Shown here: piece after piece, positions 30,842 through 39,991 of the stretch
Layout of the letters: each line of letters begins with the position of its first letter
Numbering within the stretch: the stretch's first letter is position 1
From: Pectobacterium carotovorum
Lineage (GTDB): Bacteria > Pseudomonadota > Gammaproteobacteria > Enterobacterales > Enterobacteriaceae
Assembly (NCBI GenBank): GCA_016415585.1
Contig: CP066552.1
Coordinates: forward strand, 124,001-188,000
Reading direction: 5' to 3'
DNA length: 64,000 bases
Translations under genes and position numbers: made by a program
The notes under the pieces: generated by a model
Database searches by the model: none
Told to the model about the DNA's origin: nothing
The model's input: the letters and a program-made list of their open reading frames with translations, nothing else

Positions 30842-31961
30842 TGTGCTTCCCGCCAAACTGTATCCTGCGAAGGGCGAACAGGCTTTCCATCGTGCATTAC
30901 AGCGGGAAACGTCGGCCTATCTCCGCGCTAATCACGATCATCGCTTTGCCGATAGCGGGCAGTTTATTAAGGCCGGATTACTCTTTTTATGCTGCATCGC
31001 CTGTTATGCCCTTTGTTTAGTGCAGCAGGCGGCGTGGACGTTCTTCCTGAGCTATTTCTCTTTTATCATGCTGTCGATGTTATTGAATATCATCGTTAAT
31101 CATGACGCCTCCCATAATACCTTTTTCCGCAATCAGACACTGAACCGCGTGGTCGGGCGCATCGTCACGTTGCCATTAGGCATCGATCCCGATTACTGGC
31201 GTTTGCGCCATGTGGACTTCCACCATCTTTATCCGAATGTGGAACATTACGATCTGGATACGGAAGAAAATGGAGTTTTCCGCCAAACGCCTTTTCAGCG
31301 CCACCGTTCCTACATGCGCTATCAGCATCTTTACTGGCCGCTGGTGGCCGCGTTCTCGCTCCCTTATATTGCCTGGATTTTTGATTGGGCCGATCGCTTG
31401 GGTAAAACCCCCGTTAATGCTCGTTCAGTACAGTTAGGCTACCGTGGATGGATGATTTTTATCGGCAGTAAAATCGGCCATGTTCTGCTGTTATTGGTTA
31501 TTCCCATCATGGTGGGGGCGGCACACGGCATTAGCCCGGGCATCGTGCTGTTAAGCTATTTGCTGGGTCAAATGCTGGCCTCGTTGCTGGTGGTGTTTTT
31601 ACTGCTGGGTACGCACTGGGCTGAAGCTGAGTTCTATGCCGTTGCCGATACAGAAGCGATGCCTCAAGGCTGGTATCAGCACAACTTTGCGACCGCCTGT
31701 GACTGGCTGCCGACGCCGCGCTGGCTTGAATGCTGTACGGGAGGGTTAAACCTGCACCTGACACACCATCTTTTCCCTGGCTGGCACCATCGCCATTACC
31801 CTGCGCTAGCCGCTATTTTACGGCGCGTGGCCGCCGAGCATGGCATGAACTATCGCTGCATTACCTATCGTGAGCTACTGGCTAGCCAGCGACGGTTTTT
31901 AAAATCGATGGGTGAGGGGAACGATCGGCGTACTGTGCAACATGGTTCAGAGGAAGGATGA
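30834..31961 (+). CDS. Fatty acid desaturase family protein 1
   Basis: 375-residue membrane di-iron desaturase. Histidine boxes: NHDASHNTFF (HxxxH), RHVDFHH (HxxHH) and LTHHLFPGWHHRHY, with four hydrophobic helices between. The start at 30834 (MSSVLPAK) is preceded by GAGGAG at seven bases; an ATG two codons earlier is too close to it. It overlaps the hydroxylase by eight bases. It is a close paralogue of the next gene (same box spacing; DLDTEENGVFRQTPF against DLDIEENGVLRQSPY), so the pair arose by tandem duplication. Acyl substrate and double-bond position are unknown. Confidence 0.87.
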   Translation: MSSVLPAKLYPAKGEQAFHRALQRETSAYLRANHDHRFADSGQFIKAGLLFLCCIACYALCLVQQAAWTFFLSYFSFIMLSMLLNIIVNHDASHNTFFRNQTLNRVVGRIVTLPLGIDPDYWRLRHVDFHHLYPNVEHYDLDTEENGVFRQTPFQRHRSYMRYQHLYWPLVAAFSLPYIAWIFDWADRLGKTPVNARSVQLGYRGWMIFIGSKIGHVLLLLVIPIMVGAAHGISPGIVLLSYLLGQMLASLLVVFLLLGTHWAEAEFYAVADTEAMPQGWYQHNFATACDWLPTPRWLECCTGGLNLHLTHHLFPGWHHRHYPALAAILRRVAAEHGMNYRCITYRELLASQRRFLKSMGEGNDRRTVQHGSEEG

Positions 31962-33058
31962 TGCTCGCACCGCTGAAGCCGCTGCGCTATGAACAAGGTC
32001 GCGATCTGGCGTTGCATCGGGCGCTGATGAAGGCCGCGAATGACTATCTGGCAGCAACGGGCGATCACCGTTTTGCCAACGCTGGGTTTATCGGCAAGAT
32101 GCTGTTTCTGGTGGCGCTGTGCCTGACGTTTTATGGTTTCAGCCTCTGGCAGACAACGCCGTGGGGGTTTGCTGGTTGCTACTTTGGCTTTATTTTTACC
32201 GCCATGTTTCTGGCGGTGAACGTGGTGCATGACGCCTCGCATAACGTCTTTTTCCGGCGGCCGTGGGCGAACCGTTTGCTCAATATTGTGGTGAGTATTC
32301 CGCTCGGTATGGATTCCGATTGCTGGCGAGTGCGGCATGTGATTTTTCATCATGCGCACGTCAACGTGCAGCACTACGATCTGGACATCGAAGAGAACGG
32401 CGTCTTGCGGCAATCGCCCTACCACCGGTTTCGCTTTTTTATGCGTGCCCAGCGCTACTACTGGCCGATGGTGGCGTCGCTGACATTCCCCTGCATCATC
32501 TGGTTTTTTGACTGGCTCGATCGCGTGGGGAAAACGCAGGTGACGCGTAATATGACGCTTCAAGGCGGTAAGGGCTGGGGTATTTTTCTGTTATCAAAAG
32601 CGCTGCATGCACTGCTGGCATTGGCGATCCCCTATTGGCTGTTGTCGCCGACACCCGTCAGCGCCGGTGCGCTGTTGCTGGTTTATCTGCTGAGCCAGAT
32701 GCTGTCATCGCTGATTTTTGTCGTCCTGATTCTGGGCTCGCACTGGGCAAAAGGGACGTTCTATCAGGCACCGGACGATGGCCTATTCAGGCATGGCCGC
32801 TATCAGCACGTCTTTTCCACCACGGTGGACTGGGCTACACGTCCCGCCTGGCTTGGCTACTGGCTGGGGCAGCTTAATATGCACCTGACTCACCATATTT
32901 TCCCCAACTGGAATCATCGACACTACCCTGCGTTATCGAAAATTATTGCAGACGTCGCCCCACGTTACGGCATTGATTATCAATGTATTACGTTGAAAGC
33001 GATTTTGGTTGAGCAGCAGCGTTTTCTTAAAAAGATGGGAAATGGCAGCAAGAAATAG
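31958..33058 (+). CDS. Fatty acid desaturase family protein 2
   Basis: 366-residue paralogue of the preceding desaturase with boxes VHDASHNVFF, RHVIFHHAHV and LTHHIFPNWNHRHY. All metal-ligand histidines are kept, so both copies look active; they may act at different positions or on different lipid classes. The start overlaps the upstream stop (ATGATG). Last gene of the eight-gene operon; the next gene, 59 bases on, encodes an exported protein and seems a separate unit. Confidence 0.87.
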   Translation: MMLAPLKPLRYEQGRDLALHRALMKAANDYLAATGDHRFANAGFIGKMLFLVALCLTFYGFSLWQTTPWGFAGCYFGFIFTAMFLAVNVVHDASHNVFFRRPWANRLLNIVVSIPLGMDSDCWRVRHVIFHHAHVNVQHYDLDIEENGVLRQSPYHRFRFFMRAQRYYWPMVASLTFPCIIWFFDWLDRVGKTQVTRNMTLQGGKGWGIFLLSKALHALLALAIPYWLLSPTPVSAGALLLVYLLSQMLSSLIFVVLILGSHWAKGTFYQAPDDGLFRHGRYQHVFSTTVDWATRPAWLGYWLGQLNMHLTHHIFPNWNHRHYPALSKIIADVAPRYGIDYQCITLKAILVEQQRFLKKMGNGSKK

Positions 33059-33117
33059 CCCGTTATCCGTTTTATCAATCAGTTAGGTCTCATCTGTTTT
33101 TCAAGGAGCGATACTTC

Positions 33118-34047
33118 ATGCGTTATTTATCTCTGGCCGCTTCATCCCTGCTGTTCTTTTGCACCTCGTCCGTCTGGGCAATAGATTGCAGTAAGGCCAG
33201 TACAGACACTGAGAAAATGATTTGCGCCAGTAGCCGTTTACAGCAACTTGATACGGTATTAAACAAGGCCTATCAGGGTTACGCGAAAAAAGAGGGCAAA
33301 GCGCAGGCGCTCCTGACGCAGCGCGCGTGGCTGGCCGAGCGTGACCGCTGTAAGGATGACGTTTGTTTGGGGAATGAGATGGTTTCCCGTATTCAGGCGC
33401 TTTCCGGTAGTGAAAATATCTCTCTGATTACTCAGGCATCAGACCAGTGGGACTTCGTTCTCAGCGTGGCGACGTGCAATCTCGACTCTTCTTACTCAAC
33501 CTGCGAAGGCCCCGGCACGCTGGATATCTTTAAGAAAGGGCGTGGTGACCTGTTCCAGCGTATCAACATGGAAAATATGTTCATCGAGCTGAACAATAAG
33601 GGTGAAGTCACCGCGAATCTGGTTGAGGTCTACGGTGAGAACAACAGCGGGCTGGTGATTGATGACGCTAACTTCGATCACCACGCGGATATCATGCTGC
33701 GTAATGGCAATAACGGCGCTTACGGCGGGCCGTCTTACGATGTGTACCTGTTTGATGTAGAAAGGCAGCAGTTTACCCAGAATGCGCCGCTGACCGAGTT
33801 AGCCAGTTCCAACCTCGGCCTGTTCGAGATTGATGAGAAAAGTAAGACCATCACGACGTTTACCAAAAGCGGCTGCTGCTGGCACCAATGGTCTACCTAT
33901 CAGATAGCCAATAATAAGCCTGTCCTGATTGTCGAAACCACAGAAGCTTACTCCGAAGAGAAGCAGGCGATGGTCGCCACCACCCGCGAACTGGTGGGCG
34001 GCCAGTGGAAGGTGAAGGAAGAGATAGTAAAAGTCGACGAACAGTAA
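33118..34047 (+). CDS. Exported protein with LprI-type (DUF1311) domain
   Basis: 309 residues with an N-terminal signal peptide (LAASSLLFFCTSSVWA, cleavage before IDC). Residues about 20-95 form an LprI/DUF1311 helical domain with the cysteine-rich pattern CSKASTDTEKMIC ... ERDRCKDDVC. Residues about 120-300 form a beta-rich C-terminal domain with NFDHHADIMLRNGNNGAYGGPSYDVYLF. LprI is a lysozyme inhibitor in mycobacteria; that role is not established for this architecture. Start follows AAGGAG eight bases upstream. It is periplasmic or secreted. Confidence 0.8.
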   Translation: MRYLSLAASSLLFFCTSSVWAIDCSKASTDTEKMICASSRLQQLDTVLNKAYQGYAKKEGKAQALLTQRAWLAERDRCKDDVCLGNEMVSRIQALSGSENISLITQASDQWDFVLSVATCNLDSSYSTCEGPGTLDIFKKGRGDLFQRINMENMFIELNNKGEVTANLVEVYGENNSGLVIDDANFDHHADIMLRNGNNGAYGGPSYDVYLFDVERQQFTQNAPLTELASSNLGLFEIDEKSKTITTFTKSGCCWHQWSTYQIANNKPVLIVETTEAYSEEKQAMVATTRELVGGQWKVKEEIVKVDEQ

Positions 34048-34064
34048 TATTCCCCTGCTTCACA

Positions 34065-34096
34065 GACAGACGCCGTAGCTGAATGCGGCGTCTGTC
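34065..34096. terminator. Hairpin downstream of the LprI-domain gene
   Basis: GACAGACGCCG (34065-34075) pairs perfectly with CGGCGTCTGTC (34086-34096) around a ten-base loop. No T-run follows, so its action as an intrinsic terminator is uncertain. Confidence 0.5.
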
Positions 34097-34336
34097 ACCG
34101 CCCCGTTCATTCCCACTCTGCCGTTATTCCCCTGCATTCTCCGATACTTTGCAAAAGTGTTACGTCAGACGTTCTCTGTATGACTTTTTTGCCACTTGCC
34201 AGATCGAGATGGCAGCCATGAAAAGGTAAATGCAGTGCAGATCGCGCAGCATGGCAAAACTTCACAAAAAAGACGTGTTTTATTAACAACTCGTTTATGC
34301 GTTGTATTCTCTAACCCTACTTTGGAGATGCCTGAC

Positions 34337-35776
34337 ATGAGCACCACCCAAAAACGTATGTACATCAACGGTGAGTTTGTTGAAAACAGAAGCGGGAAGT
34401 GGATTGATGTGGTGAACCCAGCCACAGAGCAGGTTATTTCACAGATCCCGGAAGGCTCCGCTGACGACGCAAAGAGAGCGATAGAGGCGGCAGAAGCTGC
34501 GCAGCCGGGCTGGGAAGCGCTGCCTGCGGTTGAGCGCGGCGTCTGGCTGCACAAGATTGCCGATGGTATTCGCGAACGCGAAGCCGAACTGACCGACACT
34601 ATCATCGCAGAAGGCGGCAAAACGCACGGTCTGGCGCAGACGGAAGTGCTGTTCACCGCTGACTATCTCGACTACATGGCAGAGTGGGCGCGCCGTTATG
34701 AAGGCGAAATCATTCAGAGCGACCGCCCGAATGAAAATATCTTCGTCTTCCGTAAAGCCATTGGCGTCACGACCGGTATTCTACCGTGGAACTTCCCCTT
34801 CTTCCTGATCGCGCGTAAAGCGGCTCCAGCGCTGATTACCGGAAATACCATCGTCATCAAACCGAGCGAGATTACACCGAATAATGCGGTGATTTTCGCC
34901 GAAATCATTCACAAAATTGGCCTGCCGAAAGGCGTCATCAATTTCGTTACCGGCTATGGCCCAACGGTAGGGCAAGAGCTGGCTGCTAACCCGAAAGTCG
35001 GCATGGTCAGCCTGACCGGCAGCGTGGCGGCAGGGATCGCCACCATGACGGCGGCGGCGCAGAACGTCACGAAGGTGTCGCTGGAATTGGGCGGCAAAGC
35101 TCCGGCTATCGTGATGGACGACGCCGATCTCGATCTGGCGGTGAAAGCGATTGTCAGCTCCCGCGTGATCAACAGCGGGCAGGTGTGTAACTGCGCCGAG
35201 CGCGTTTACGTGCAGAAAGGCATTTACGACGAGTTTATCTCCCGTATTAAAACTGCGATGGAGCAGGTGACCTTCGGCAACACGGCGGAGAAAAAAGCGC
35301 TGGATATGGGGCCGTTGATCAGCGCAGCGGCGCTAAAGCGTGTAGAAGACAAAGTGGTGAAAGCGGTATCGCAGGGCGCGAAAGTGTTGCTCGGTGGCCA
35401 GCGCGAAAGTGGTACAGGCTATTTCTACCCGCCTACGCTGCTGGTAGACGTGAAACAAGACATGCCGATCATGCACGAAGAAGTGTTTGGGCCGGTGCTG
35501 CCCGTTGCGACCTTCGACACGTTGGAAGAGGCGATTACGATGGCGAACGACAGCGAATATGGCCTGACGTCGTCGATCTATACTCAGAATATCAACACCG
35601 CGATGAAGGCGTTGAAAGGGTTGAAGTTCGGCGAAACTTACATCAACCGTGAAAACTTCGAGGCGATGCAGGGCTTCCATGCGGGCTGGCGTAAATCCGG
35701 TGTGGGTGGGGCGGACGGCAAGCATGGCTTGCAGGAATATCTGCAAACGCATGTCGCGTACCTTCAATTTCACTAA
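34337..35776 (+). CDS. aldA: Lactaldehyde/aldehyde dehydrogenase AldA
   Basis: NAD-dependent oxidation of L-lactaldehyde (and glycolaldehyde) to L-lactate, used in L-rhamnose and L-fucose breakdown. The 479 residues closely follow E. coli AldA (YINGEFVENRSGKWIDVVNP, GILPWNFPFFLIARK, LTGSVAAG, LELGGKAPAIV with the catalytic Glu, NSGQVCNCAERVYV with the catalytic Cys). The start at 34337 lies nine bases after GGAG. An ATG at 34328 is directly on that site, and a longer open frame to 34196 has no family similarity. lldD follows on the same strand. Confidence 0.94.
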   Translation: MSTTQKRMYINGEFVENRSGKWIDVVNPATEQVISQIPEGSADDAKRAIEAAEAAQPGWEALPAVERGVWLHKIADGIREREAELTDTIIAEGGKTHGLAQTEVLFTADYLDYMAEWARRYEGEIIQSDRPNENIFVFRKAIGVTTGILPWNFPFFLIARKAAPALITGNTIVIKPSEITPNNAVIFAEIIHKIGLPKGVINFVTGYGPTVGQELAANPKVGMVSLTGSVAAGIATMTAAAQNVTKVSLELGGKAPAIVMDDADLDLAVKAIVSSRVINSGQVCNCAERVYVQKGIYDEFISRIKTAMEQVTFGNTAEKKALDMGPLISAAALKRVEDKVVKAVSQGAKVLLGGQRESGTGYFYPPTLLVDVKQDMPIMHEEVFGPVLPVATFDTLEEAITMANDSEYGLTSSIYTQNINTAMKALKGLKFGETYINRENFEAMQGFHAGWRKSGVGGADGKHGLQEYLQTHVAYLQFH

Positions 35777-35952
35777 AAGCAGTTTCACTAAAGGCAATCT
35801 CAATAAAGTCATGCCGATCGCTTAAGTATCGAGATACACGGGGCGACCACAGGGGTGAGGCCTCCCTGCGGGAACCTCCCCCTGTGTTTCCCCTAAAAAC
35901 AGGCTTAAGTGAACAGCATGAATTTCACTAAAGGCAGCTTCACTCACGGTCA
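35768..35952 (+). repeat. 15-bp tandem repeats flanking a structured hairpin in the aldA-lldD spacer
   Basis: The 227-bp spacer has a 15-base unit TTTCACTAAAAGCAG repeated three times (35768-35812, the first including the last two codons and stop of aldA) and about twice more at 35923-35952 (TTTCACTAAAGGCAG, CTTCACTCACGGTCA). Between the two blocks is a branched hairpin: CACAGGGG (35848-35855) with CCCCTGTG (35879-35886), GAGG with CCTC inside it, and an inner CCC-TGC-GGG loop. No T-run follows. It may tune expression of lldD after aldA. Confidence 0.7.
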
Positions 35953-36003
35953 TGCCACTTACCGTAACAGTGGCACAAACAAGAAGAAGGATGGGAAAGG
36001 ACG

Positions 36004-37164
36004 ATGATCATCTCTGCTTCAACGGACTACCGGGCGGCGGCGCAGCGTAAGCTGCCGCCGTTTCTTTTCCACTACGTCGATGGCGGTGCATATGGCGAGC
36101 ACACGCTCAGGCGTAATACCGCCGATCTGGCGGATATCGCGCTGCGTCAGCGTATCCTGAAAAATGTCTCCGATCTGAGCCTGGAAACCCAACTGTTCGG
36201 CGAAAAACTGGCGATGCCGGTGGTGCTGGCACCCGTTGGCCTGACCGGAATGTACGCCCGACGCGGCGAGGTTCAGGCTGCCCGTGCGGCGGCGCAGAAG
36301 GGTATTCCCTTTACGCTGTCTACCGTTTCCGTCTGCCCGATTGAGGAGGTCGCACCCACTATCGATCGGCCGCTGTGGTTCCAGCTCTACGTGTTAAAAG
36401 ACCGCGGTTTTATGCGCAACGTGTTGGAACGTGCGCAGGCGGCGGGCATCAAGACGCTGGTCTTTACCGTGGATATGCCGACGCCGGGCGCGCGCTATCG
36501 TGATGCCCATTCCGGCATGAGCGGCCCGAATGCGGCGATACGTCGCATTTTACAGGCGGTTACTCATCCACAATGGGCGTGGGATGTCGGGCTGAACGGT
36601 AAGCCTCATGATCTGGGCAACGTTTCCGCCTATCGCGGCACGCCGACGACGCTGGAGAACTATATCGGCTGGCTGGCGGAGAATTTCGATGCCTCTATTT
36701 CGTGGCAGGATTTGGCGTGGATTCGCGAGATGTGGAAAGGGCCGATGATCATCAAAGGTATCCTCGACCCGGAAGATGCCAAAGAGGCCGTGAAATTCGG
36801 CGCAGACGGCATCGTGGTCTCCAATCACGGCGGCCGTCAACTGGACGGCGTGCTCTCGACGGCACATGCGCTGCCTGCCATCGCCGATGCGGTGAAAGGT
36901 GAGATCACCATTCTGGCGGATTCCGGTATTCGTACCGGGCTGGATGTGGTGCGCATGATCGCGCTGGGAGCGGATGGTGTGATGCTCGGGCGCGCGTTTG
37001 TCTACGCACTCGCGGCAGCGGGCGAAGCGGGCGTGGTTAACCTGCTGAACCTGATCGAAAAAGAGATGCGTGTGGCGATGACGCTTACCGGTGCCAAATC
37101 CATTGCCGACATCACCACCGACTCGCTGGTGCAGGCCACCCAGCGGCGACTGGATGGTCTATAA
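36004..37164 (+). CDS. lldD: L-lactate dehydrogenase (cytochrome/quinone-linked)
   Basis: FMN-dependent, membrane-associated oxidation of L-lactate to pyruvate with electrons to the quinone pool. The 386-residue protein has the flavin-binding [31 protein letters not shown], and the active-site segment [15 protein letters not shown], with the Lys in [13 protein letters not shown]. The start follows GGAAAGGACG. After AldA it would complete lactaldehyde to lactate to pyruvate, so the pair suits growth on rhamnose released from pectin rhamnogalacturonan (inference). Confidence 0.95.
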   Translation: MIISASTDYRAAAQRKLPPFLFHYVDGGAYGEHTLRRNTADLADIALRQRILKNVSDLSLETQLFGEKLAMPVVLAPVGLTGMYARRGEVQAARAAAQKGIPFTLSTVSVCPIEEVAPTIDRPLWFQLYVLKDRGFMRNVLERAQAAGIKTLVFTVDMPTPGARYRDAHSGMSGPNAAIRRILQAVTHPQWAWDVGLNGKPHDLGNVSAYRGTPTTLENYIGWLAENFDASISWQDLAWIREMWKGPMIIKGILDPEDAKEAVKFGADGIVVSNHGGRQLDGVLSTAHALPAIADAVKGEITILADSGIRTGLDVVRMIALGADGVMLGRAFVYALAAAGEAGVVNLLNLIEKEMRVAMTLTGAKSIADITTDSLVQATQRRLDGL

Positions 37165-37267
37165 GCACGAATCACGTGGTGAGCGTCTCTCGCCGCGTGA
37201 TGGCTTTGAACCTTTCCCTGAACGTTGGTAGCCTTTATGCAATAACGCTGCGTTGGGGGAGAGGTGA

Positions 37268-37768
37268 ATGGGTGGGCGCATAATTACCGTGGTCGATTAC
37301 GATCCACAATGGGTGACGAATTACGCAACAGAGGCGCGTGCGATAGCGCAGGCGCTCGGTGACGTTGCGGTGAGAATCCACCATATTGGTAGCACGGCCG
37401 TGCCGGGGTTACCCGCTAAACCGGTGATTGATATGCTGCTGGAAGTGGTTTCGCTGTCCGATTTGGATAGGTTGGATCACGTCATGGTCGATTTGGGCTA
37501 TCGTCCCCGTGGAGAAAATGGGATCGCGGGGCGTCGTTACTATACTAAGGGCGGCGATGATCGTACGCATCACCTGCACGCCTTCGTGGTGGGTGACGGG
37601 CATATTCAACGGCACTTGGCTTTTCGTGATTATCTGCGTGCAAACCCTTCTGTATGTACAGAATATGCGGAAATAAAGCGTGCTGCCGCACGGGCTTGTG
37701 ACAACGATGCCGCACGATATAGTCAGTTAAAAGATGACTTTATCGCGATGCATGAGGCGCTTGCGTAG
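37268..37768 (+). CDS. GrpB family protein
   Basis: 166-residue GrpB/UPF0157 protein with a nucleotidyltransferase-like fold. Seen: VVDYDPQWVTNYATEA, HHIGSTAVPGLPAKPVIDMLL (the family hallmark) and HLHAFVVGDGHIQRHLAFRDYL. The biochemical function of GrpB proteins is not established; some carry out dephospho-CoA kinase-associated roles in fusions. A strong GGGGGAGAGGTGA ribosome site precedes the ATG. It stands alone. Confidence 0.88.
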   Translation: MGGRIITVVDYDPQWVTNYATEARAIAQALGDVAVRIHHIGSTAVPGLPAKPVIDMLLEVVSLSDLDRLDHVMVDLGYRPRGENGIAGRRYYTKGGDDRTHHLHAFVVGDGHIQRHLAFRDYLRANPSVCTEYAEIKRAAARACDNDAARYSQLKDDFIAMHEALA

Positions 37769-37861
37769 CCATTTCCGCCGAATCCGGTGTTTTTTCCTGT
37801 ATTGCAAACGCCCCACTTCGTTCTATATTTCGAGAGCAGATTGAACGAAGGGGAAATCGTT

Positions 37862-39076
37862 GTGAATATTAAAGGGCTTACGAAGGGATTCTTCATCCTT
37901 ATCTTATTTGTCGTCACGCTGGCGTTTTTTGACATATTGGCGCCGTATTATTCCGCCATCCTGTGGGCGGCGGTGTTGGCCGTGATCTTCCATCCGCTGA
38001 AAAGCAAAATTCGGCAAAAATTGAACGATCGCAACGGCGTTGCCTCGTTGTTGACGGTCCTGATCATCTTCCTGATCGTGTTCATTCCATTGGGGATCAT
38101 TGTTTCCTCGCTGGTGGTTGAGATTAACGGGGTTTACACCCGATTGCAGGACAGCAATACGCAATTCCCGGTGGTGCTGGCGGAGCTGATTCAGCATCTG
38201 CCGAAGTGGGCGCGACATTTCCTGGCGGAACACAATCTGGATAACGCCGCCAAAATACAGCAAGAGCTTTCTCAGGTTGTGCTGAAAGGTGGGCAATATC
38301 TGGCGGGAAGCGTGCTGCTGATCGGCAAAGGGACGTTCACCTTCTTTATCGGGTTCGGGGTGATGCTCTACCTGCTCTTTTTCCTCCTGAAAGATGGTTC
38401 CTATCTGGTGAACCTGATTTTGGAATCGCTACCGCTGTCCACCCATGTTAAGCATCATCTGCTGGTGAAGTTTGCTGCTGTATCTCGGGCGACCGTGAAA
38501 GGCACCGTGGTTGTGGCGATTGTGCAGGGGACATTGGGCGGGATTGCATTCTCCATCGCAGGAATAGAAGGCAGCCTGCTGTGGGGCTCGCTGATGGCGT
38601 TCCTGTCGCTAATCCCCGCCGTGGGCTCGGCTATTATCTGGGTGCCTGCTGCCGTCTTCCTGTTTGCGACGGATATGCTCTGGCAAGCCATCTTCATTGT
38701 CGCTTTCTTCGTGCTGGTGATTGGGCTGGTGGACAACATTTTGCGTCCGCTGCTGGTGGGGAAAGACACCAAAATGCCGGATTACCTGATTCTGATCACC
38801 ACGCTGGGCGGCATGGAAATCTACGGTATCAACGGTTTTGTGATTGGCCCGCTGATTGCTGCGCTGTTCATCGCCTGCTGGAACATCCTCTCTGGTCGTG
38901 ATAATCAGGGGAATATTGAAGGCATCGACGAAGATTTTATCGAGGAAGGTCGTCTGTACGCGAGTTCGGTAAATCCCGAAGACGCTGGTGCGGCGGTGAG
39001 CCAATCGTCGGACAGCAAGGCGGTAGCTGAGCCAACGGCGGAAAGTCAGGATTCGGGAAAGAAGAAGGTAGAGTGA
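37862..39076 (+). CDS. AI-2E family membrane transporter
   Basis: 404-residue polytopic protein of the AI-2E/PerM/UPF0118 family with about eight hydrophobic segments and the signatures LFFLLKDG and PAVGSAIIWVPAA followed by IDNILRPLLVG-like VDNILRPLLVGKDTKMP. Members have been linked to autoinducer-2 export, Na+/H+ antiport or unknown substrates; the substrate is not predictable. The C-terminus is an acidic, Ser/Glu-rich tail of about 45 residues. GTG at 37862 was chosen (AAGGGGAAA upstream). The longer frame to 37787 reads into non-family sequence. Confidence 0.87.
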   Translation: MNIKGLTKGFFILILFVVTLAFFDILAPYYSAILWAAVLAVIFHPLKSKIRQKLNDRNGVASLLTVLIIFLIVFIPLGIIVSSLVVEINGVYTRLQDSNTQFPVVLAELIQHLPKWARHFLAEHNLDNAAKIQQELSQVVLKGGQYLAGSVLLIGKGTFTFFIGFGVMLYLLFFLLKDGSYLVNLILESLPLSTHVKHHLLVKFAAVSRATVKGTVVVAIVQGTLGGIAFSIAGIEGSLLWGSLMAFLSLIPAVGSAIIWVPAAVFLFATDMLWQAIFIVAFFVLVIGLVDNILRPLLVGKDTKMPDYLILITTLGGMEIYGINGFVIGPLIAALFIACWNILSGRDNQGNIEGIDEDFIEEGRLYASSVNPEDAGAAVSQSSDSKAVAEPTAESQDSGKKKVE

Positions 39077-39086
39077 GCCGCCTACG

Positions 39087-39449
39087 CTAAGTCCAACTAT
39101 CTTGACCCTCGGGCGTGATCCACACGACGCCTGCGGGGGCTTTGGCTAAGAACCACAGGCCAAATTCGTCGACATCATCAAATTCATCATCGGATATTTC
39201 AGGTGGAAAGGCATGGCGGAGCCGATCGACCTGATGTTTCGGGTCGCCTGGCTGGTAACCTCCCTGACTGGCAAGCCGGATTCTGCCCTCTGCGATGAAC
39301 CGTTCCAGCAGCGTAAAAAACAGAACCTGACGTTGGGCGTAGGTTCTGGGATTGCTCCGACACTCCACCGCAATATGTTGCCATATCGCACCCATCGATA
39401 GCCCGTATGCGCTGGTTGCGACAGCATCGTAAATGTCGTTGTCGTCCAT
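39087..39449 (-). CDS. Small DUF596-like protein
   Basis: 120-residue cytoplasmic protein that resembles the DUF596 family by eye (IWQHIAVECRS near the start, YAQRQVLFFTLLERFIAEGRIRL, and the terminal FLAKAPAGVVWITPEG). No function is known for the family. The start at 39449 (MDDNDIYDAV) has GGGAGAG seven bases upstream, better than a codon ten residues earlier. It is 42 bases downstream of another small unknown gene on the same strand; the two may form a unit. An immunity-type role is possible but unsupported. Confidence 0.65.
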   Translation of the reverse strand: MDDNDIYDAVATSAYGLSMGAIWQHIAVECRSNPRTYAQRQVLFFTLLERFIAEGRIRLASQGGYQPGDPKHQVDRLRHAFPPEISDDEFDDVDEFGLWFLAKAPAGVVWITPEGQDSWT

Positions 39450-39491
39450 CTCGCTCTCCCTGTTTCCTGTTTTTGTCATAGGCTCACGTTT

Positions 39492-39878
39492 CTAACGCGC
39501 AGGGTCATAGGCATTGACCTCATGGCTCCACGGAATAGCACGATCGTCGACCGCGACGTGCCATTCACAGTGTGTCAAAACGCCGCGTATTTCGGATAAA
39601 CACTGGCACCAGTGCTGTACGCCAACCCAGGTGGCTTCTTCATCGTTATCGGGAAGTTTGGTTGAACCGGAGAGTACAATCCCCTTCCTGAATACGTTAC
39701 CGATTTTCACGTTCAGGGCGAAATCAAAGGATTCCCAATTCAGGCCTTCACCGGTCGTCAGATATTTCTCAATTTGGTCATTAACGGAATGGCGTTGGAC
39801 GATCTCCTTCACGGCAGATATCTCTGTCTGGCTCAGGGATTTTTTACGTCGTGCGGTGTAATAGAGAGAAATTGCCAC
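39492..39878 (-). CDS. Hypothetical protein
   Basis: Not recognised. With a GTG start at 39878 (VAISLYYTARRKKSLSQ) preceded by GAGG, it encodes 128 residues: a basic N-terminus, a mixed middle (LNWESFDFALNVKIGNVF, VLSGSTKLPD) and a Cys/Trp/His-rich end (VQHWCQCLSEIRGVLTHCEW). An open frame to 39947 exists but gives a hydrophobic leader without ribosome site. No signal peptide. It precedes the DUF596-like gene and may be co-transcribed with it. Confidence 0.55.
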   Translation of the reverse strand: MAISLYYTARRKKSLSQTEISAVKEIVQRHSVNDQIEKYLTTGEGLNWESFDFALNVKIGNVFRKGIVLSGSTKLPDNDEEATWVGVQHWCQCLSEIRGVLTHCEWHVAVDDRAIPWSHEVNAYDPAR

Positions 39879-39991
39879 GTTGCCTCGTTTATTAATAGTG
39901 TTTAAGGTGAGGTAATAGAGCATAAATTTTCGAATAAAAAACGGCATAAAATAATCAGGAAGTTCTGATTTTATAAAGGTAAGGGACGGTT

